From: Alloascoidea africana
Lineage: Eukaryota; Ascomycota; Alloascoideomycetes; Alloascoideales; Alloascoideaceae
Assembly (NCBI GenBank): GCA_030581615.1
Contig: JAKTTT010000021.1
Coordinates: 124,001-188,000, forward strand
Reading direction: 5' to 3'
DNA: 64,000 nt
The notes under the pieces were generated by a model that saw only the letters and a program-made list of their open reading frames with translations, did not search any database and was not told the DNA's origin. Both the position numbers and the translations under genes were made by a program. Numbering within the stretch: position 1 is the first letter of the stretch; every line of letters begins with the position of its first letter. Below, piece by piece: positions 32,263 through 43,639 of this stretch.

Positions 32263-34533
32263 CTAATGATAGGTCAAATTGTATATAGTAAATGTTTTAT
32301 CAGTCTATAAGAATACAAATGAAGCGGCTAGTTGAGAATCATTAATCAATATTCTAATCATGATGGCCAGGAATAATGTTCTATATTTCCTCTCGATTGT
32401 AATGCCAATAAAACAGAAAACTCATAGCTGAAAATGGGAAGCTTGCCGGTTTTTTATTTACTAACGTCAGTCATTGTTCGCCGGTGGTCAAGATTTCTAG
32501 GTTGTTGAACCATTTCATTTTCTTCTTTATTACGTTCTCTAGATCTTTATTGTTTAGTGTTTCTGTGATGGCTTAAAAAGGACCAAACTTTTGAAGCATT
32601 TAATCATTGAACTATTGAAATGCACAAAACACTAAAAACTATACTCCGAATCCCCTCATTTGCATGAAAAATGACATCAATATTTTCGTTTAGTTTGCTT
32701 TCTATGAAACCTTGATGAGTAGACGTTGACAAGGGCATATAACAAAACAAAATGGTACTCTCAAAGTTTCGTTTTAAGAAGGCCCGTATGTTGCTTTAAA
32801 TGCTCTGTTTGTCTCCTTCGTTATGCGCTTTTCATGCCAAAGTATCAACTTATTCACACCCTATGTATGGCGTTTTCTTGACAATAAACTTAATTGCGGT
32901 TGTCCCCACAAAATCCAAATGTTTGACATCTTGTTGTCCATTGTACAGGTGAGCTTAACGCCTTTCCAAAGAATGACAAAACCATCGCTATTTTTTATAA
33001 TGTTTTTCACCCTCAATGTTCGGTCAATATATCGTTTCCATAGTTTCTCGCAATCTTGTCTTAGCCTGTCCAGTTTAGTTCCACCTGAGTGTTTAACCCT
33101 CCAAACTTCATTTTATGTTTTCGTCTCCGGAGAATGGCTTTGCTTCTCAAAGCATCATCTTTTATGTTCAACTGTACTCTTCATTTCAGTCTTTGTGCAT
33201 TGATGCTTGAAGTGGAATTCATATGCTTCAGTTAACGCGCTACTGTTAGTTCAGATCTATGTGTGCTTTTTTGTGTAATGTACTCTCCGTTCTCCGCTTT
33301 TCTGGGAAGTAAAAAGGACCCTTGCTCATCATCCACTCGTAACTTTAGGTACTCTCCCTCTCCTCCAAACCTTGATTTATTTTTATTTTTTTTCCGATTT
33401 TCGGGACCTATTTTTGATCTGCGAAACTATGCGATCGTGTATATAAGACCGACGCCATGGTTTGGACGGTATAAAAACAAGCTCTCGTCCCTGAAAACTG
33501 AAGGAGTTAATCTTAAGTTTGTTTCACGTAGAATTCGATGCTGAAATGTGTCTTGTGACTATTTCCACACAATTACAACTGGATCTTTCTCCACTTCTCT
33601 CTTCCTCATACACATTTTAATTACTTGAAAAAGGACAAAAACTAGTAGTAATTCGATGCACAAGTTTCGTGAAATTCCCTTTTTCAGTCAGTTTAAATTG
33701 ACCGATGAGTAATTTTAGAAATCCTTTAGCGGGGTGCTTTATGTAATGGATTGTCTAATCTGGCTCATGGTTAAATGCCAAGTTTTCGACTTTCAGCTTT
33801 TTCAGTATAGACATTAACCATTCAGTTTAGAACTTGGCATGATGACTCTTTCAATCTAGCTATTTCCATCTCCACTCTTGCTATGTTACTCGGCCGCTTA
33901 TTCCTTTTTTGACTGCTCAAGCAAAACCTCCGTTCTACTTTTCAAAAACATCCTTTCTGTGGAAAAAAGTTTAAAAAATGCCTGCAAGGACCACGAACCG
34001 TCTGATTATTCGCGTGGTGCTCAGAGTAACAAATCCCGAAGATTTCATTGTGTAACAAACAGATAAAGAGCTTTAACCCATGCGGATCGACGTTCAAGTC
34101 AGCTGAAGAGCAGAAGATGCCGGCATGGAGCATCTCTAATAGCTTGCTCACATTACGTATTTATTTGACAAATTATAAAAGGATTGAGTGCTGGAGACCC
34201 CAGAATATTTTTTTTTTCTCTTCTCCCCAGCAGATCTTTCAAAAACTAAAAATAAGCATATTGTAACTCTAGTTCAAGAAGGTTAAGATTTCTGATCCAA
34301 GAAAAATAAAAGTTGGGCAAATAACAGGTGATCACAAGAGAAGAAAAAAAGCCATCGATTCATTTTGTACATTTTTACTTGTCACTCGCCACTACTCTCG
34401 TTTTTTTACCCTCCCATCATCGTTCAGTGAACAACACCTACCAAATTACAAAAACTTGTTTGTATTAAGTCGGATACTCTGGAGTCGACTTAACCGTGTT
34501 TAGTTCTTTCAGCCGTTATTCACACAAAAAGGC
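32263..34533. other. 2.3-kb intergenic region without a recognisable gene
   Basis: An open frame of 126 codons at 32823-33203 has low-quality composition and no motif, so I do not call it. A TATATAAG-like box occurs around 33439-33446 and several pyrimidine-rich stretches are present. No tRNA, snRNA or snoRNA signature was found by eye. The region may be a long SLY41 upstream control region or hold a non-coding transcript. Confidence 0.4.
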
Positions 34534-35763
34534 ATGTTGCGTATCAAAGTGTTTGCGCTTTGCGCTCTTTGGTATGTCTTGTCTTCGCTGTCGGGCAGTC
34601 TTATAAAGATTGTACTTACGGAATTCAAGTTCCCAGTACTCGTCACAGCAATCCAATTTCTACTCTGTGCTTTCTATAGTTTGTCAACAGTTGTCATTTT
34701 TGACCAACTTAGATCAACAAATAGTTTGACCTTTCCAAAAGGGACTTTCCCTCCACCTAAAACAAACTCTGACTACTCTAAAAATCCGTTGCTAAAAATA
34801 TTCAACTATATTTCTTTGACACACCCAACACGAAAAATCCTTGGACTTACCGTCCCTTTGGGATGCTTTCAGTTCGTGGGGAATCTAACAAGTCACCTTG
34901 CGACATCAGACATTCCCGTGGCTACAGTCAATATAATTAAATCACTATCACCATTTATAACTATGATTGTCTACCGGCTGTTTTACAATGTCACATATAC
35001 CACTATAAGCTACCTGTGTTTGATACCTCTGGTGCTAGGAGTTGCACTAGTGTGTGTAACCAGTAAACCGTCTTCTGCAAAAGACAACGAAGAGGTATCG
35101 GTTTACTCCTGGGAATTTTTGAAAGGATTCGTTAATGCCGGGTTTGCAGTACTAATATTTGTGGGCCAAAACGTGTACTCCAAAAAGCACATGACCATTG
35201 AGAAAGAGAAGCCACCAATTCTGCCCCTAAAAAACGACGATGAGTTTAAAAATCGCAGAAGCAGTGAAGAAGATCGTTTACCGTTGACAAAGAATCAAGA
35301 GTCTGATGATCTTAATGATGATTATGAGAAAAAGCCAAAGGTTTCTACCAAGACCACAGAAGTTGGTACAAACCTAAAATCTGACCACAAGTTTGACAAG
35401 TTGACGATTCTATTCTATTGTTCTTCAATAGGGTTTCTCTTGGTGATGCCTGTTTTCGTATTAACAGAGCTACAATACTTTATTTACCCATCTCCAGAAA
35501 GATTGGTTCCGCCAATACCTTTAAAAATCATTTGTTTAAATGGTCTGGCACATTTCACACAATCGCAAATTGCGTTTCACTTAATTGGCATGATTTCTCC
35601 AGTTGCTTTCTCCATCGTCAGCTTGTTTAAATACTTTTGCGTCATTATCGTTTCAATCATCTACTTTGATAGAGGATGCAGTCTCATCCAGGGCTCCGGA
35701 ATCGCACTCACATTTACCGGTCTATACTGTTGGGACAGATGGGGAGGGAAAGAAAAAACTTAA
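34534..35763 (+). CDS. SLY41: Sly41-like ER/Golgi membrane transporter (triose-phosphate transporter superfamily)
   Basis: The 409-residue protein is very hydrophobic, with about nine or ten membrane segments. The first (LCALWYVLSSLSGSLIKIVLTEF) carries the ALWY...N/S-K pattern of the nucleotide-sugar/triose-phosphate transporter superfamily. The middle motif SHLATSDIPVATVNIIKSLSPFITMIVYRLF resembles the TPT core, and FSIVSLFKYFCVIIVSIIYF near the C-terminus is the second TPT half. A charged, probably cytosolic loop (about residues 225-290) separates the halves. In S. cerevisiae SLY41 is a multicopy suppressor of loss of the Rab GTPase Ypt1 in ER-to-Golgi transport. The transported substrate cannot be read from the sequence. 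Confidence 0.8.
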   Translation: MLRIKVFALCALWYVLSSLSGSLIKIVLTEFKFPVLVTAIQFLLCAFYSLSTVVIFDQLRSTNSLTFPKGTFPPPKTNSDYSKNPLLKIFNYISLTHPTRKILGLTVPLGCFQFVGNLTSHLATSDIPVATVNIIKSLSPFITMIVYRLFYNVTYTTISYLCLIPLVLGVALVCVTSKPSSAKDNEEVSVYSWEFLKGFVNAGFAVLIFVGQNVYSKKHMTIEKEKPPILPLKNDDEFKNRRSSEEDRLPLTKNQESDDLNDDYEKKPKVSTKTTEVGTNLKSDHKFDKLTILFYCSSIGFLLVMPVFVLTELQYFIYPSPERLVPPIPLKIICLNGLAHFTQSQIAFHLIGMISPVAFSIVSLFKYFCVIIVSIIYFDRGCSLIQGSGIALTFTGLYCWDRWGGKEKT

Positions 35764-36469
35764 TTTTTGGGAGTGGTCTCTGTCTGCATCTGCTATAAAA
35801 CAATGTCTCAAACATTTTGAAAGTGGAACAAACGACTTTGAGTCTGAAAGAATAATATTTTTGTTGATCAAAAAAGCATCAAGACTCGAGTTGTGGCCCG
35901 TTAATTTCTTGTTTGAAGGCATTAAACTCTAGATTTTAGTTCCGTTACGCATTTTAAAATAAAAAGCCACTGGCATTTTGTGCTTCTTCATATTCAACCC
36001 CAATACGTGTGCATGCTTTTTGATGAGTGAAACGAAGAACCTCTGTATCACCGATACATTGGTTATTGTATTGGAGATAAGCTCTTGAAATCTGTTTGTT
36101 ACAGAATGTTTCACAAATTCACAGGAGTTGTTTGGGCTCCAGTTCTGTTTTGAACCAGTAGTGCAGATTCTGAAGAGAACCGACATCGGGTTAATGGAAA
36201 TCCCTTTGGTAAAAAGACCTGTATCGTATCGCCTGTGTTTAATAAGATAGCAAAGAGTAGCGCCCCGGGTTATTTGACCGCTTGATCTACTGATAACACC
36301 ATCCCTACTGTAATGAATTGTTTCCGTGCACGCCCTTCCTTAGGGTACTCCATAATTTGTTGTCATTTAATCTTATTCGCTCACCATTTCTCCTTCTCTT
36401 TTCTTTGAACCGGACCTTTCTTCACAATTCACTGTGCCACCAGGTGTCTAAAAGATTCTACAGAGTCTA
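35764..36469. promoter_or_regulatory. intergenic region SLY41 to BUD4
   Basis: About 700 bases hold the SLY41 3' end and the BUD4 promoter. The short frames here show no family features. Confidence 0.4.
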
Positions 36470-39359
36470 ATGTCTTCTCAGGTGAACACATCCGCTTCAA
36501 CTTCAGCTTCTGATATAGAGAAGAAGATACGCGGTGCTCACGGTATGTGGCATTTTCAAGATCTGTCCACCATTTGATTCTTTTGTCTAACGCATTTCTA
36601 TCCTTTTCGTAACAGGCGTCGACCATACACTGGATCCGAATCGAACTCGCAATCTTCGATCTTACTGGTTAAAAGTAGAAGAAAAGAGTAAAGTGGACCC
36701 ATCATATGAAACGAAAAAAATCGTTCCTGAGGACAAAGTGAGAAACTCATCTGGAGACATTTTTGCCCCCGACCAGGAAAAGGCAAAAAAAGATGCTGAT
36801 CTAAAGAAATTGCCCACAAAGCTTTGGGTCCGTCCTTCCGAATACATCGAGCAACTTAACAAAACTCTCCCACGGGCAGATGAACATGAGGTGGATTTAG
36901 CAGCACAGAGGAAGCTAAACAACATTCGAAAACTGAACCGCGATCAACTATCGAGATTCGAAAATCTATCAGATTTGGAAAAGGCAGAAACTTTGAGAGT
37001 CTTGAAACTTCATCTCGATGCTAAGCGTGGCATTCAGTGGAACAAAAACTACTTGGACAGTCCTGCCACACCTTCAACCCAAAGCATAATTCTAAATCAG
37101 TCTGCACAAAATGCTGCAGGCACAACTACTTTTCTAGAAGAGCAGCTGGGCATGTTTGCCGAAATCTCTGGGAAATCCTACGAAACAGTGAATTCCGCGC
37201 AGTTTCTAAAAGATCAAATAAAAGAATACGAGGATCGGGCAGAATTGGAGAGAAAAAGGCTACAGGAAGAGAGGAAGGCCCGGCAACTGGAGAATCTTTC
37301 AAATATGCAACCTTCAAGCAGCAATAATAATTCTCCAGATAGAACTGTTCCTCCAGCTAAGGCGTCCAGTCCTGTAGAAGAAAAACCAGAGATAGAATCA
37401 AATAATGAACAGGAAGAATTGTTGGAGCCTCCTCTTGAGGAGCAACCAATACTGCCGCAAGAAGAGCCTACTGAGCCCAGTTTGTCTGATGACAATAAAG
37501 TTACGGAGCTTGACGAGCCGGTTGTTCCCGAAACACCAGAAATCCAAGAGAAAGAACCTATTGCAATTGCAGAACCAGAACCAGTACCATCACCCAAATC
37601 TGTGGTAGAAGAGCAGCCAGAGATTAAAGTTAGTGAAGAGGAAAGTCCAAATACCACCAAACGACCTCCAGCTCTCAAAAATACATGGACCGATTTGGGA
37701 TCAAACGGACTAGAGAAATATGCCTCTCCAACGGTTCGATCTAGTGGCAGTGCCAGGTTCAAGACTGGGGATAGTATCGACCCAAGCCTGGTCCGTAAGA
37801 TCTCAGAGGCGCAAACCCCAGTGGCCGAAAAACCACAGGAAGAAGAACCCGAAGAAGTTGTTCTCAACAACATGATTCTTGAAGAGATAAACAGGGAACC
37901 TGTTCCACTTGAGACTTTGAAAGCTTTGAAACCACGCCCCCAACAGAGCAGCCCAGAAGCGCCTGAACAGGAAGACCCAGATAGCAGTGTAGAAGAAGCT
38001 GTCAGTAGGGTCACCACAATTGAAAGCAGTGATAACTCACTCAAAAAAGAAGATTTGACAGCAGCGTCAACCGCTGACTCGAATGACTCAAACACTTATA
38101 ATCCTAACCATCCCTTTGAGTTTAAGACTTTGTCGCCATTGGATAGTGAGGAGCAGGATAAACTGGCTGCAATTGTTGATCGTATTAATAAGAGAGTCCA
38201 AATGACCGTGACCTCTTCAGAAAGTCGGATTCTGAATCTTCAGAAATCAAAACATGCTGATGGTACTCCTCTAACTGAATCCGAGTTCCCTCTTCCTATA
38301 GACGACGCTGATAAACAACCTGGAGAACGGGGGCGACTTTTTATCAAAATTGCTGGAATCAGAGATATCGGTTTGCCAGATATTGAAAATCATCATGCGA
38401 AATTTTACTTAATCTTAGACAATGGTATCCACTGTGTTCATACAGCTAAAATGCCCTTATACGACGATTCAGCCATTAATCAAGAGTTTGAATTAACCGT
38501 CTTAGACAGCTTACAATTTGTTTTAACTTTTAGAGCAGTTTACAAACCGCTGTCATTTGCAGATAATAGCAAATCATCGAAACCCGGCAATGGAAAGCAA
38601 CAACAGCAGCAGCAAAACAACAAACAGAACAAGTTTTCGAGAATCTTTAGGGGGATGAAGAAGAAGAATCCATCTGTAGATAGAATTTCACTTGAGTCAG
38701 AGGACCAACAAGCGGGGACAGAAAACGAAAGCATTGACCTTTGGAATCAACTAATGGATGAAGATGGTTCTTTCGCACGCGCCTATTTCAATTTTGCCAA
38801 ATACGAGAATGCGGTTTGTAAAAAGGTTGGAAACTTTGAGTTGACCTGTTTCAATGAGTGGGCCAGATTTCATGGTGAAGATGGTGGTTACATCAAGAAA
38901 GATCCTTACAAGATTGGCACTTTACAAATCTCGATGCTGTATTATCCTATTACTGCAACTACAACCAATCTTCCCACAAACATGAAGAGTGCAATTGAAA
39001 AAATCAAGCTGTCCAAGATTATAAAAGAAGTTTCTCATAAAGGCTTCTTGGATCAACAGGGAGGAGATTGTGGAACGTGGAAACGTCGTTATTTTACTCT
39101 CCATGACGTTGATTTGATGGCCTACAGTGTCAAGTCGATGAAGCCTAGAGCCAATATCAATCTCTCCAAAGCAGTGAAAGTTATGTACTTGGGGAATGAC
39201 AACGAAGGGAATTACACCGACCAAAGAGAATTCCGAATCAAATTCAAGAATGGAGAAGTCATCAGCTTTCGTGCCACTGATCCTTCAAACATGCTTGACT
39301 GGATTAATGCGCTACAACTCGTGATAAGTCAAAACGCGATTAGAATGCAGAATATTTGA
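36470..39359 (+). CDS. BUD4: anillin-like bud-site selection protein Bud4 (two exons)
   Basis: Exons are 36470-36542 and 36616-39359, giving 938 residues. The intron (GTATGT, a CTAAC branch, AACAG) joins IRGAHG to VDHTLDPNRTRNLRSYW. The middle third is an acidic Pro/Glu-rich disordered region. The anillin-homology part starts near residue 594 (ERGRLFIKIAGIRDIGLPD, then EFELTVLDSLQFVLTFRA). A poly-Gln/Asn insert follows. The C-terminus is a PH domain, about 830-935 (KGFLDQQGGDCGTWKRRYFTLHD to LDWINALQLVI). Bud4 links septins at the bud neck to the axial bud-site landmark and helps stabilise septin rings. It is shorter than S. cerevisiae Bud4 (about 1447), mostly in the N-terminal linker. Confidence 0.88.
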
Positions 39360-39693
39360 TGGAAGACACGTTACACTAGTTGTACATCCTACGTGTAAAA
39401 CCCAAGGCTCCCGATGTTGGGGGCAGGGCTCAGAGCCTGACACGCATTCATTATTTGTTTTGAGTTGGTATAACTTTCTTTGTAGTTTTTCAGTGTTAGT
39501 ATAAAGTAAATTCATGATTGATTGATTCTTAATTATGCGTATTTGGCTCCAAAAAAGTAATACAGTAAACAGTAGTTAAGGAACTAGAAAAGGCATTAAA
39601 GGATCTTTCCTCTTTGTTCAACACCAAATGATTACAAACATGGGATAATTGGTGCTTGAAGTTTCAAATTTTATACAGTGTATTGAGCATCGT
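39360..39693. terminator. convergent 3' region BUD4 / FIP1
   Basis: 334 AT-rich bases lie between two converging genes; they are presumed to hold both 3' UTRs. Nothing else is seen. Confidence 0.4.
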
Positions 39694-40909
39694 TCATTGA
39701 TTCCAATTGCTTCCCCAGTTGTTGTTATTATTATGCTGATTAAATCCATTGTTGAAGAACGGTGCAGGTGGACCTTGAGGATTTCTAGAAATATAGATGG
39801 TTAGAATCTCAGCAAAGATGAGAATGAAAATTTTCAACTTACTGTCGGTTGTTGCCTCCCCCATTGTTATTATTTGGTGGGAAACCCCCTCCGGGCATTC
39901 CAAACATATTTCCATCACCGGGAGGCGGTTGGTTATTGTTAAACACCTGTCCCATGTTGTTGGGACCCATTGAGCCCGGAGGTACCCCATTGTCGCCAAA
40001 CATATTTGCTCCTCCCATCATCATATTGTGGTCGCTACCGTCTGGCATACCTCCTGGAGGTGGGAATCCTGGAGGCATTCCCATCATCGATTCAGGCGGT
40101 GGCGGGAACATCCCCGGCATTGGAGGCATAGCTCCCATAGCTCCCATCATCTGCTGCATAACGGCCTGGGGATTGAACTGCTCCCGCGTCTTGTCTTGCT
40201 TTGCACAATAGGCTGTCCATGTAAACTCATCAAATCCATAATTGAAATAGTCAGTGACATCAGCACCGGGTTTCCTCCAAGGCTTATCTTCCAACGATTC
40301 TAATTGCACTTCTGTTATTGGTTTTCCTTCATATTCTCCCACCTTGTCTATATCTATTGTCGGGACATTTGAAGGTTCGGTTCTAACCACACTGTCACCT
40401 TTAACTGTGTCTTCGTCAGAATCCTTTTTCGATGAACTAGTCTGCCTTATTTGTGAATACGGGGCCGCTTTTGTGGGAGCTTGAACTTTTTGTCCAGGTG
40501 CTGCATCAATTATAAATTCAATGTCAGAATCAGATTCTTCTTCCCCTTCGTCATCATCTTCTTCATCGTCTTCGTCTTCGTCTTCGTCAGCATCTTCTTT
40601 CTCCTGCTGCTTGGAATTCTTTTGTGCTTTACTTTCATTTTTGTCGCCATCGCCAGTTGCTTTGCTAGCCCCCTGTTTTATCTCGTCAGCTTTCTTTGCA
40701 GCATTTTCTTCATCAGATTCCCCATATAAATCCTCGTCATCTATGTCATCTGCTTGAGCTATAATTGATAAAGGTAAGTATTCTCCCGTGTCCACCACCT
40801 ACAACAAAATGGATCTCCAGCACATACGCTCGGAAACCTTCTGCCGCTTAGCTGTTCGTTCTTCTGGCCCATATAGATATTCCTCGTCGTCATCCTCATA
40901 CTTTGACAT
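39694..40909 (-). CDS. FIP1: pre-mRNA polyadenylation factor Fip1 (three exons)
   Basis: Exons are 40909-40828, 40758-39843 and 39784-39694, giving 362 residues. Intron 1 (GTATGT, TACTTAC-like branch, TTATAG) joins RQKVSE to [12 protein letters not shown]. Intron 2 (GTAAGT, CTAAC branch, TTCTAG) joins NNRQ to [10 protein letters not shown]. An acidic stretch precedes the Fip1 signature [27 protein letters not shown] near residues 183-210. A Pro/Gly/Met/Asn-rich tail follows. Fip1 is the flexible scaffold of the cleavage and polyadenylation factor that tethers poly(A) polymerase Pap1 and binds Yth1. The start [14 protein letters not shown] matches the acidic beginning of the family. An alternative intron-1 acceptor at TTGTAG (40799) is in the wrong phase. 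Confidence 0.92.
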
Positions 40910-41095
40910 TTCTGTTGATGTCTGTCTAGTCTTGCCGGCCAGTATTCTTTAGTGAGCCAAGAAACATCAACCACTGGTTACCCGCCCATTGTATTTTTAT
41001 ATACACCCATACTCCTGTGAACACTTGAGGCAGGGCAACCTCAATTCATGTTGAGTATCTACATGTAGTCATTGTTCACATAGTAGACAAGCCAT

Positions 41096-41400
41096 TTGAC
41101 ACTTTTGGAGTCTGAAAGGAACAAGTCGATTGGTGAGGACTTTACCGACATTTATGGCCCAGTTTGCTCTTATGATGTTCTCCGTTTTGCTACGAATTTT
41201 GCTGCCATCAACAACTGGAATCTCTGCCAATTTGACATCTCAAATGCCTTTCTCCACGGTGATATCGACCACACTGTTTTCCTGCAACCTCCCGAAGTCT
41301 CTGGTGTTTATGATGCTGTACTTGACGCTGGGGCAACCAAGACGGGTTTCGGAACTGGGCCTGTCTCAAGCCGTAGACAGCCTTCTTTATTTTCCAGACT
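41096..41400 (+). mobile_element. Ty1/copia reverse transcriptase fragment (fossil)
   Basis: A short piece of the reverse transcriptase domain is recognisable from DIYGPVCSYDVLRF and QFDISNAFLHGDID, the usual copia motifs. It is only a fragment with no terminal repeats found, it is broken, and no gag is seen. It is closely similar to the neighbouring fragment in reverse orientation, so part of the pair may be a rather recent duplication. Confidence 0.8.
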
Positions 41401-41404
41401 TTAG

Positions 41405-41655
41405 ACTTTGGCACGCCAGCGTCAAATACAGCATCATAAACACCAGAGACTTCGGGAGGTTGCAGGAAAACAGTGTGGTCGATATCACCGTGTAGAAAGG
41501 CTTTTGAGATGTCAAATTGGCAGAGATTCCAGTTGTTGATGGCAGCAAAATTCGTAGCAAAACGGAGAACATCATAAGAGCAAACTGGACCATAAATGTC
41601 GATAAGGAATATCGAAGTGAATAGCTGACTATTGGGTATTGCCAACATGAGGGTC
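41405..41655 (-). mobile_element. Ty1/copia reverse transcriptase fragment, inverted copy (fossil)
   Basis: This is the same region of the same family as the preceding fragment, read on the opposite strand, and extends slightly further into the domain (KKAVYGLRQA). It is a broken remnant. The two copies form arms of an inverted duplication with a short central spacer. Confidence 0.8.
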
Positions 41656-41960
41656 CGGAGCTTTTTCTTCCATGGTCCGATTCATCGTCAGCTATTCACT
41701 TCAATGTTCCTTATCGACGATGGAATGAGTTCCTACCAGGAGTGTCTCATTTCCGCGTTTTTGGTTGCAAAGCATTGGCGTTTGTCCCACATGAGAAACG
41801 GCGTTCAAAATTTGCTATAGGAGATAGTCATGCTATGGACACTGATATTGACAATCTGGGAGAGTCTCACCAAATTTTAATTGATGGTATTGACGATATT
41901 ACAGTATCCAACGATCCGTTACCTGATGATTCTAGGGGACAACTTGCACAGAACGATTAG
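41656..41960 (+). mobile_element. Ty1/copia integrase-region fragment (fossil)
   Basis: The segment around VSHFRVFGCKALAFVPHEKRRSKF matches the C-terminal part of copia integrases, followed by an acidic linker. It is an incomplete remnant. Its left edge is partly an inverted copy of the right edge of the previous fragment (about 41597-41625 against 41687-41722). Confidence 0.7.
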
Positions 41961-42079
41961 TAAACGATGGGTATGATAGTAGTGAGCATTAGGAGGCTAG
42001 TTCAAAACCTCGTCGAATTGACCCAGTCGGAGAAGGTCTAGTTGCCAGGTGCCTATCTGCTGTGTTATCATTATTAGAT

Positions 42080-42440
42080 GTTATCATTATAAGATGACTC
42101 AATGCCATACAAACAGGTTATAGTCTCACCAGACAGGGAACAATTGAGAAGAGCATGCGAAGTGGAAATGAATGCTCATACTCAAAACAAAACGTGGGAA
42201 CTAGTGGAGCCTCCCCCAAGAAAAGCTGCTCTCGAGCGTAGTTAGCTCTTCACTATCAATAACGAAGGACTGTATAAAGGAAGACTAGTTGCTCAAGGTT
42301 ACCGACAAAAAAAAGGTATAGACTACGAAGACAAATTCGCGCCTGTTTTAAAATTCTCTAGTGTCAGAATAACGTTAACGACGGTAGCACAGTATGGCTG
42401 GAGAATTCGCCAGATAGATGTAAAACCCCACTCCAGATTC
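42080..42440 (+). mobile_element. second Ty1/copia family, reverse transcriptase start (fossil)
   Basis: Motifs WELVEPPP, YKGRLVAQGYRQKKGIDYEDKFAPV and GWRIRQIDVK mark the beginning of a copia reverse transcriptase. It differs clearly from the pair at 41.1-41.6 kb, so it is a separate family. It is broken, with a few interruptions, and truncated at both ends. Confidence 0.75.
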
Positions 42441-43030
42441 ATTTAAACCTTTCAACTTGCTCCACCCAAGCAAATCAGCTCTCAATGCAGCAAGCACAGC
42501 AGATCAAGGACATCCAAACACTATAGAATATCCAGGACAACGGTGAATGGGAGCAACTCTTATCCGTCGCAGAGTTCACCTACAACTCTCACATCTCTCT
42601 CCGGAAAATCTTCATTTCTTGTTAACCCGACCAGACCAATTGATTGCGTTTTCCTTCAGCCGTAATCTCCAGATGAGAACACCACTGGTCAAGCACTGGC
42701 AGACAGGTCGGCTTGCTTAACAACTGCAGTTTCGGCCGCTCTGATCTCGGCACAAGACACGAGTGGGCGTTCGTTCAACAGAGCTCAACCTCACATACCG
42801 CTCAGCGTGGGACAACAAGTATTCATTATGGCAGAAGACTGAACAACTTAACTCCCAAGGATTGCTCGAAATACTCCGGCCTGTTCCCAATTCTCAAAGT
42901 TCTCGACGAGCCGCGATATGAACTGGAGTAACCAACCAATCCCACGATAGACCCGATTTTTCACCTGTCCCAACTTAGGCTAAAGCCAGCAGTCAGCCAA
43001 TATGATCACTGGCCTTTTTATCGTTTGGAG
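42440..43030 (+). mobile_element. Ty3/gypsy integrase and C-terminal fragment (fossil)
   Basis: Weak but ordered similarity to the end of a Ty3/gypsy polyprotein is visible: an integrase-like AEFTYNSH segment, then LTPKDCSKYSGLFPILKVL and a chromodomain-adjacent FHLSQLRLKP-like stretch. It has several breaks and looks older than the copia pieces. Terminal repeats were not found. Confidence 0.6.
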
Positions 43031-43049
43031 TCCAAGTTTATTGTTACAA

Positions 43050-43610
43050 CTACTAAGTCCGCGAAAAGAACTTTCCCAAAAATTCCTTGATGGCTTCAAT
43101 TGCTTTCTGGTTTTCTCCAGCCACCATTGCATCATGTCTCGAGAATAGACACGGTTCTATTTGACTTTGTTGAAAGTCCAAATCTTTCAGCGCGCGAGAC
43201 AGGGTTTCGAACCAGAGATGTGGGGCCTGTTTAAGGCCGTAGACTGCCTTTTTCGCCCGCGATACCTTGTTTCGAGCAACACCAAATCCTTGTGGAGGCT
43301 CCATGAAGACAACATGGTCAATGTCGCCATGCAGGAAAGCGTTTGAGATGTCAAACTGGTTTAACGTCTATCCCTTTTCCTGCGCAATTGTTATAGTAAA
43401 TCTTAGCGCGTCATAAGTGCTAACTGGAGAATATACCTCGCTGAAGTCTCTCCCGTGAAGTTGATGAAATCCTTTAGCCACAATTCGACATTTAAATCGT
43501 TCATGGTCTCCTTCATACTTGATGGTATTGACCCATCTGGAAGGGATAACATTTGAGCTGTTTAATAAGAAAGCAGTAATCTTTATTGTAAGTGTAAGCA
43601 CTAAAGATCT
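43050..43610 (-). mobile_element. Ty1/copia reverse transcriptase fragment (fossil)
   Basis: On the minus strand, segments such as IVAKGFHQLHGRDFSEVYSPV, FDISNAFLHGDIDHVVFMEPPQGF and KKAVYGLKQAPHLWFETL are typical of copia reverse transcriptase. It is broken with a few interruptions and has no detectable terminal repeats. It may represent a third copia family or a distant relative of the first. Confidence 0.75.
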
Positions 43611-43636
43611 AAACTCAGAAGTACCAGTTTAGATCT
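43605..43636. repeat. perfect 11-bp inverted repeat with 10-nt loop
   Basis: AGATCTAAACT at 43605-43615 is followed after ten bases by its exact reverse complement at 43626-43636. It lies at the upstream edge of the last copia fragment and could be a terminal-repeat remnant or an independent hairpin. Confidence 0.7.
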
Positions 43637-43639
43637 CTT

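Noticed and set aside
32823-33203. 126-codon frame in the SLY41 upstream region
   Set aside because: Phe/Ser/Leu-rich composition of T-rich DNA, no motif, no supporting context.
37214-38095. 293-codon Ser/Gly-rich frame antisense to BUD4
   Set aside because: It is a shadow of the Glu/Pro-rich linker of BUD4; low complexity only.
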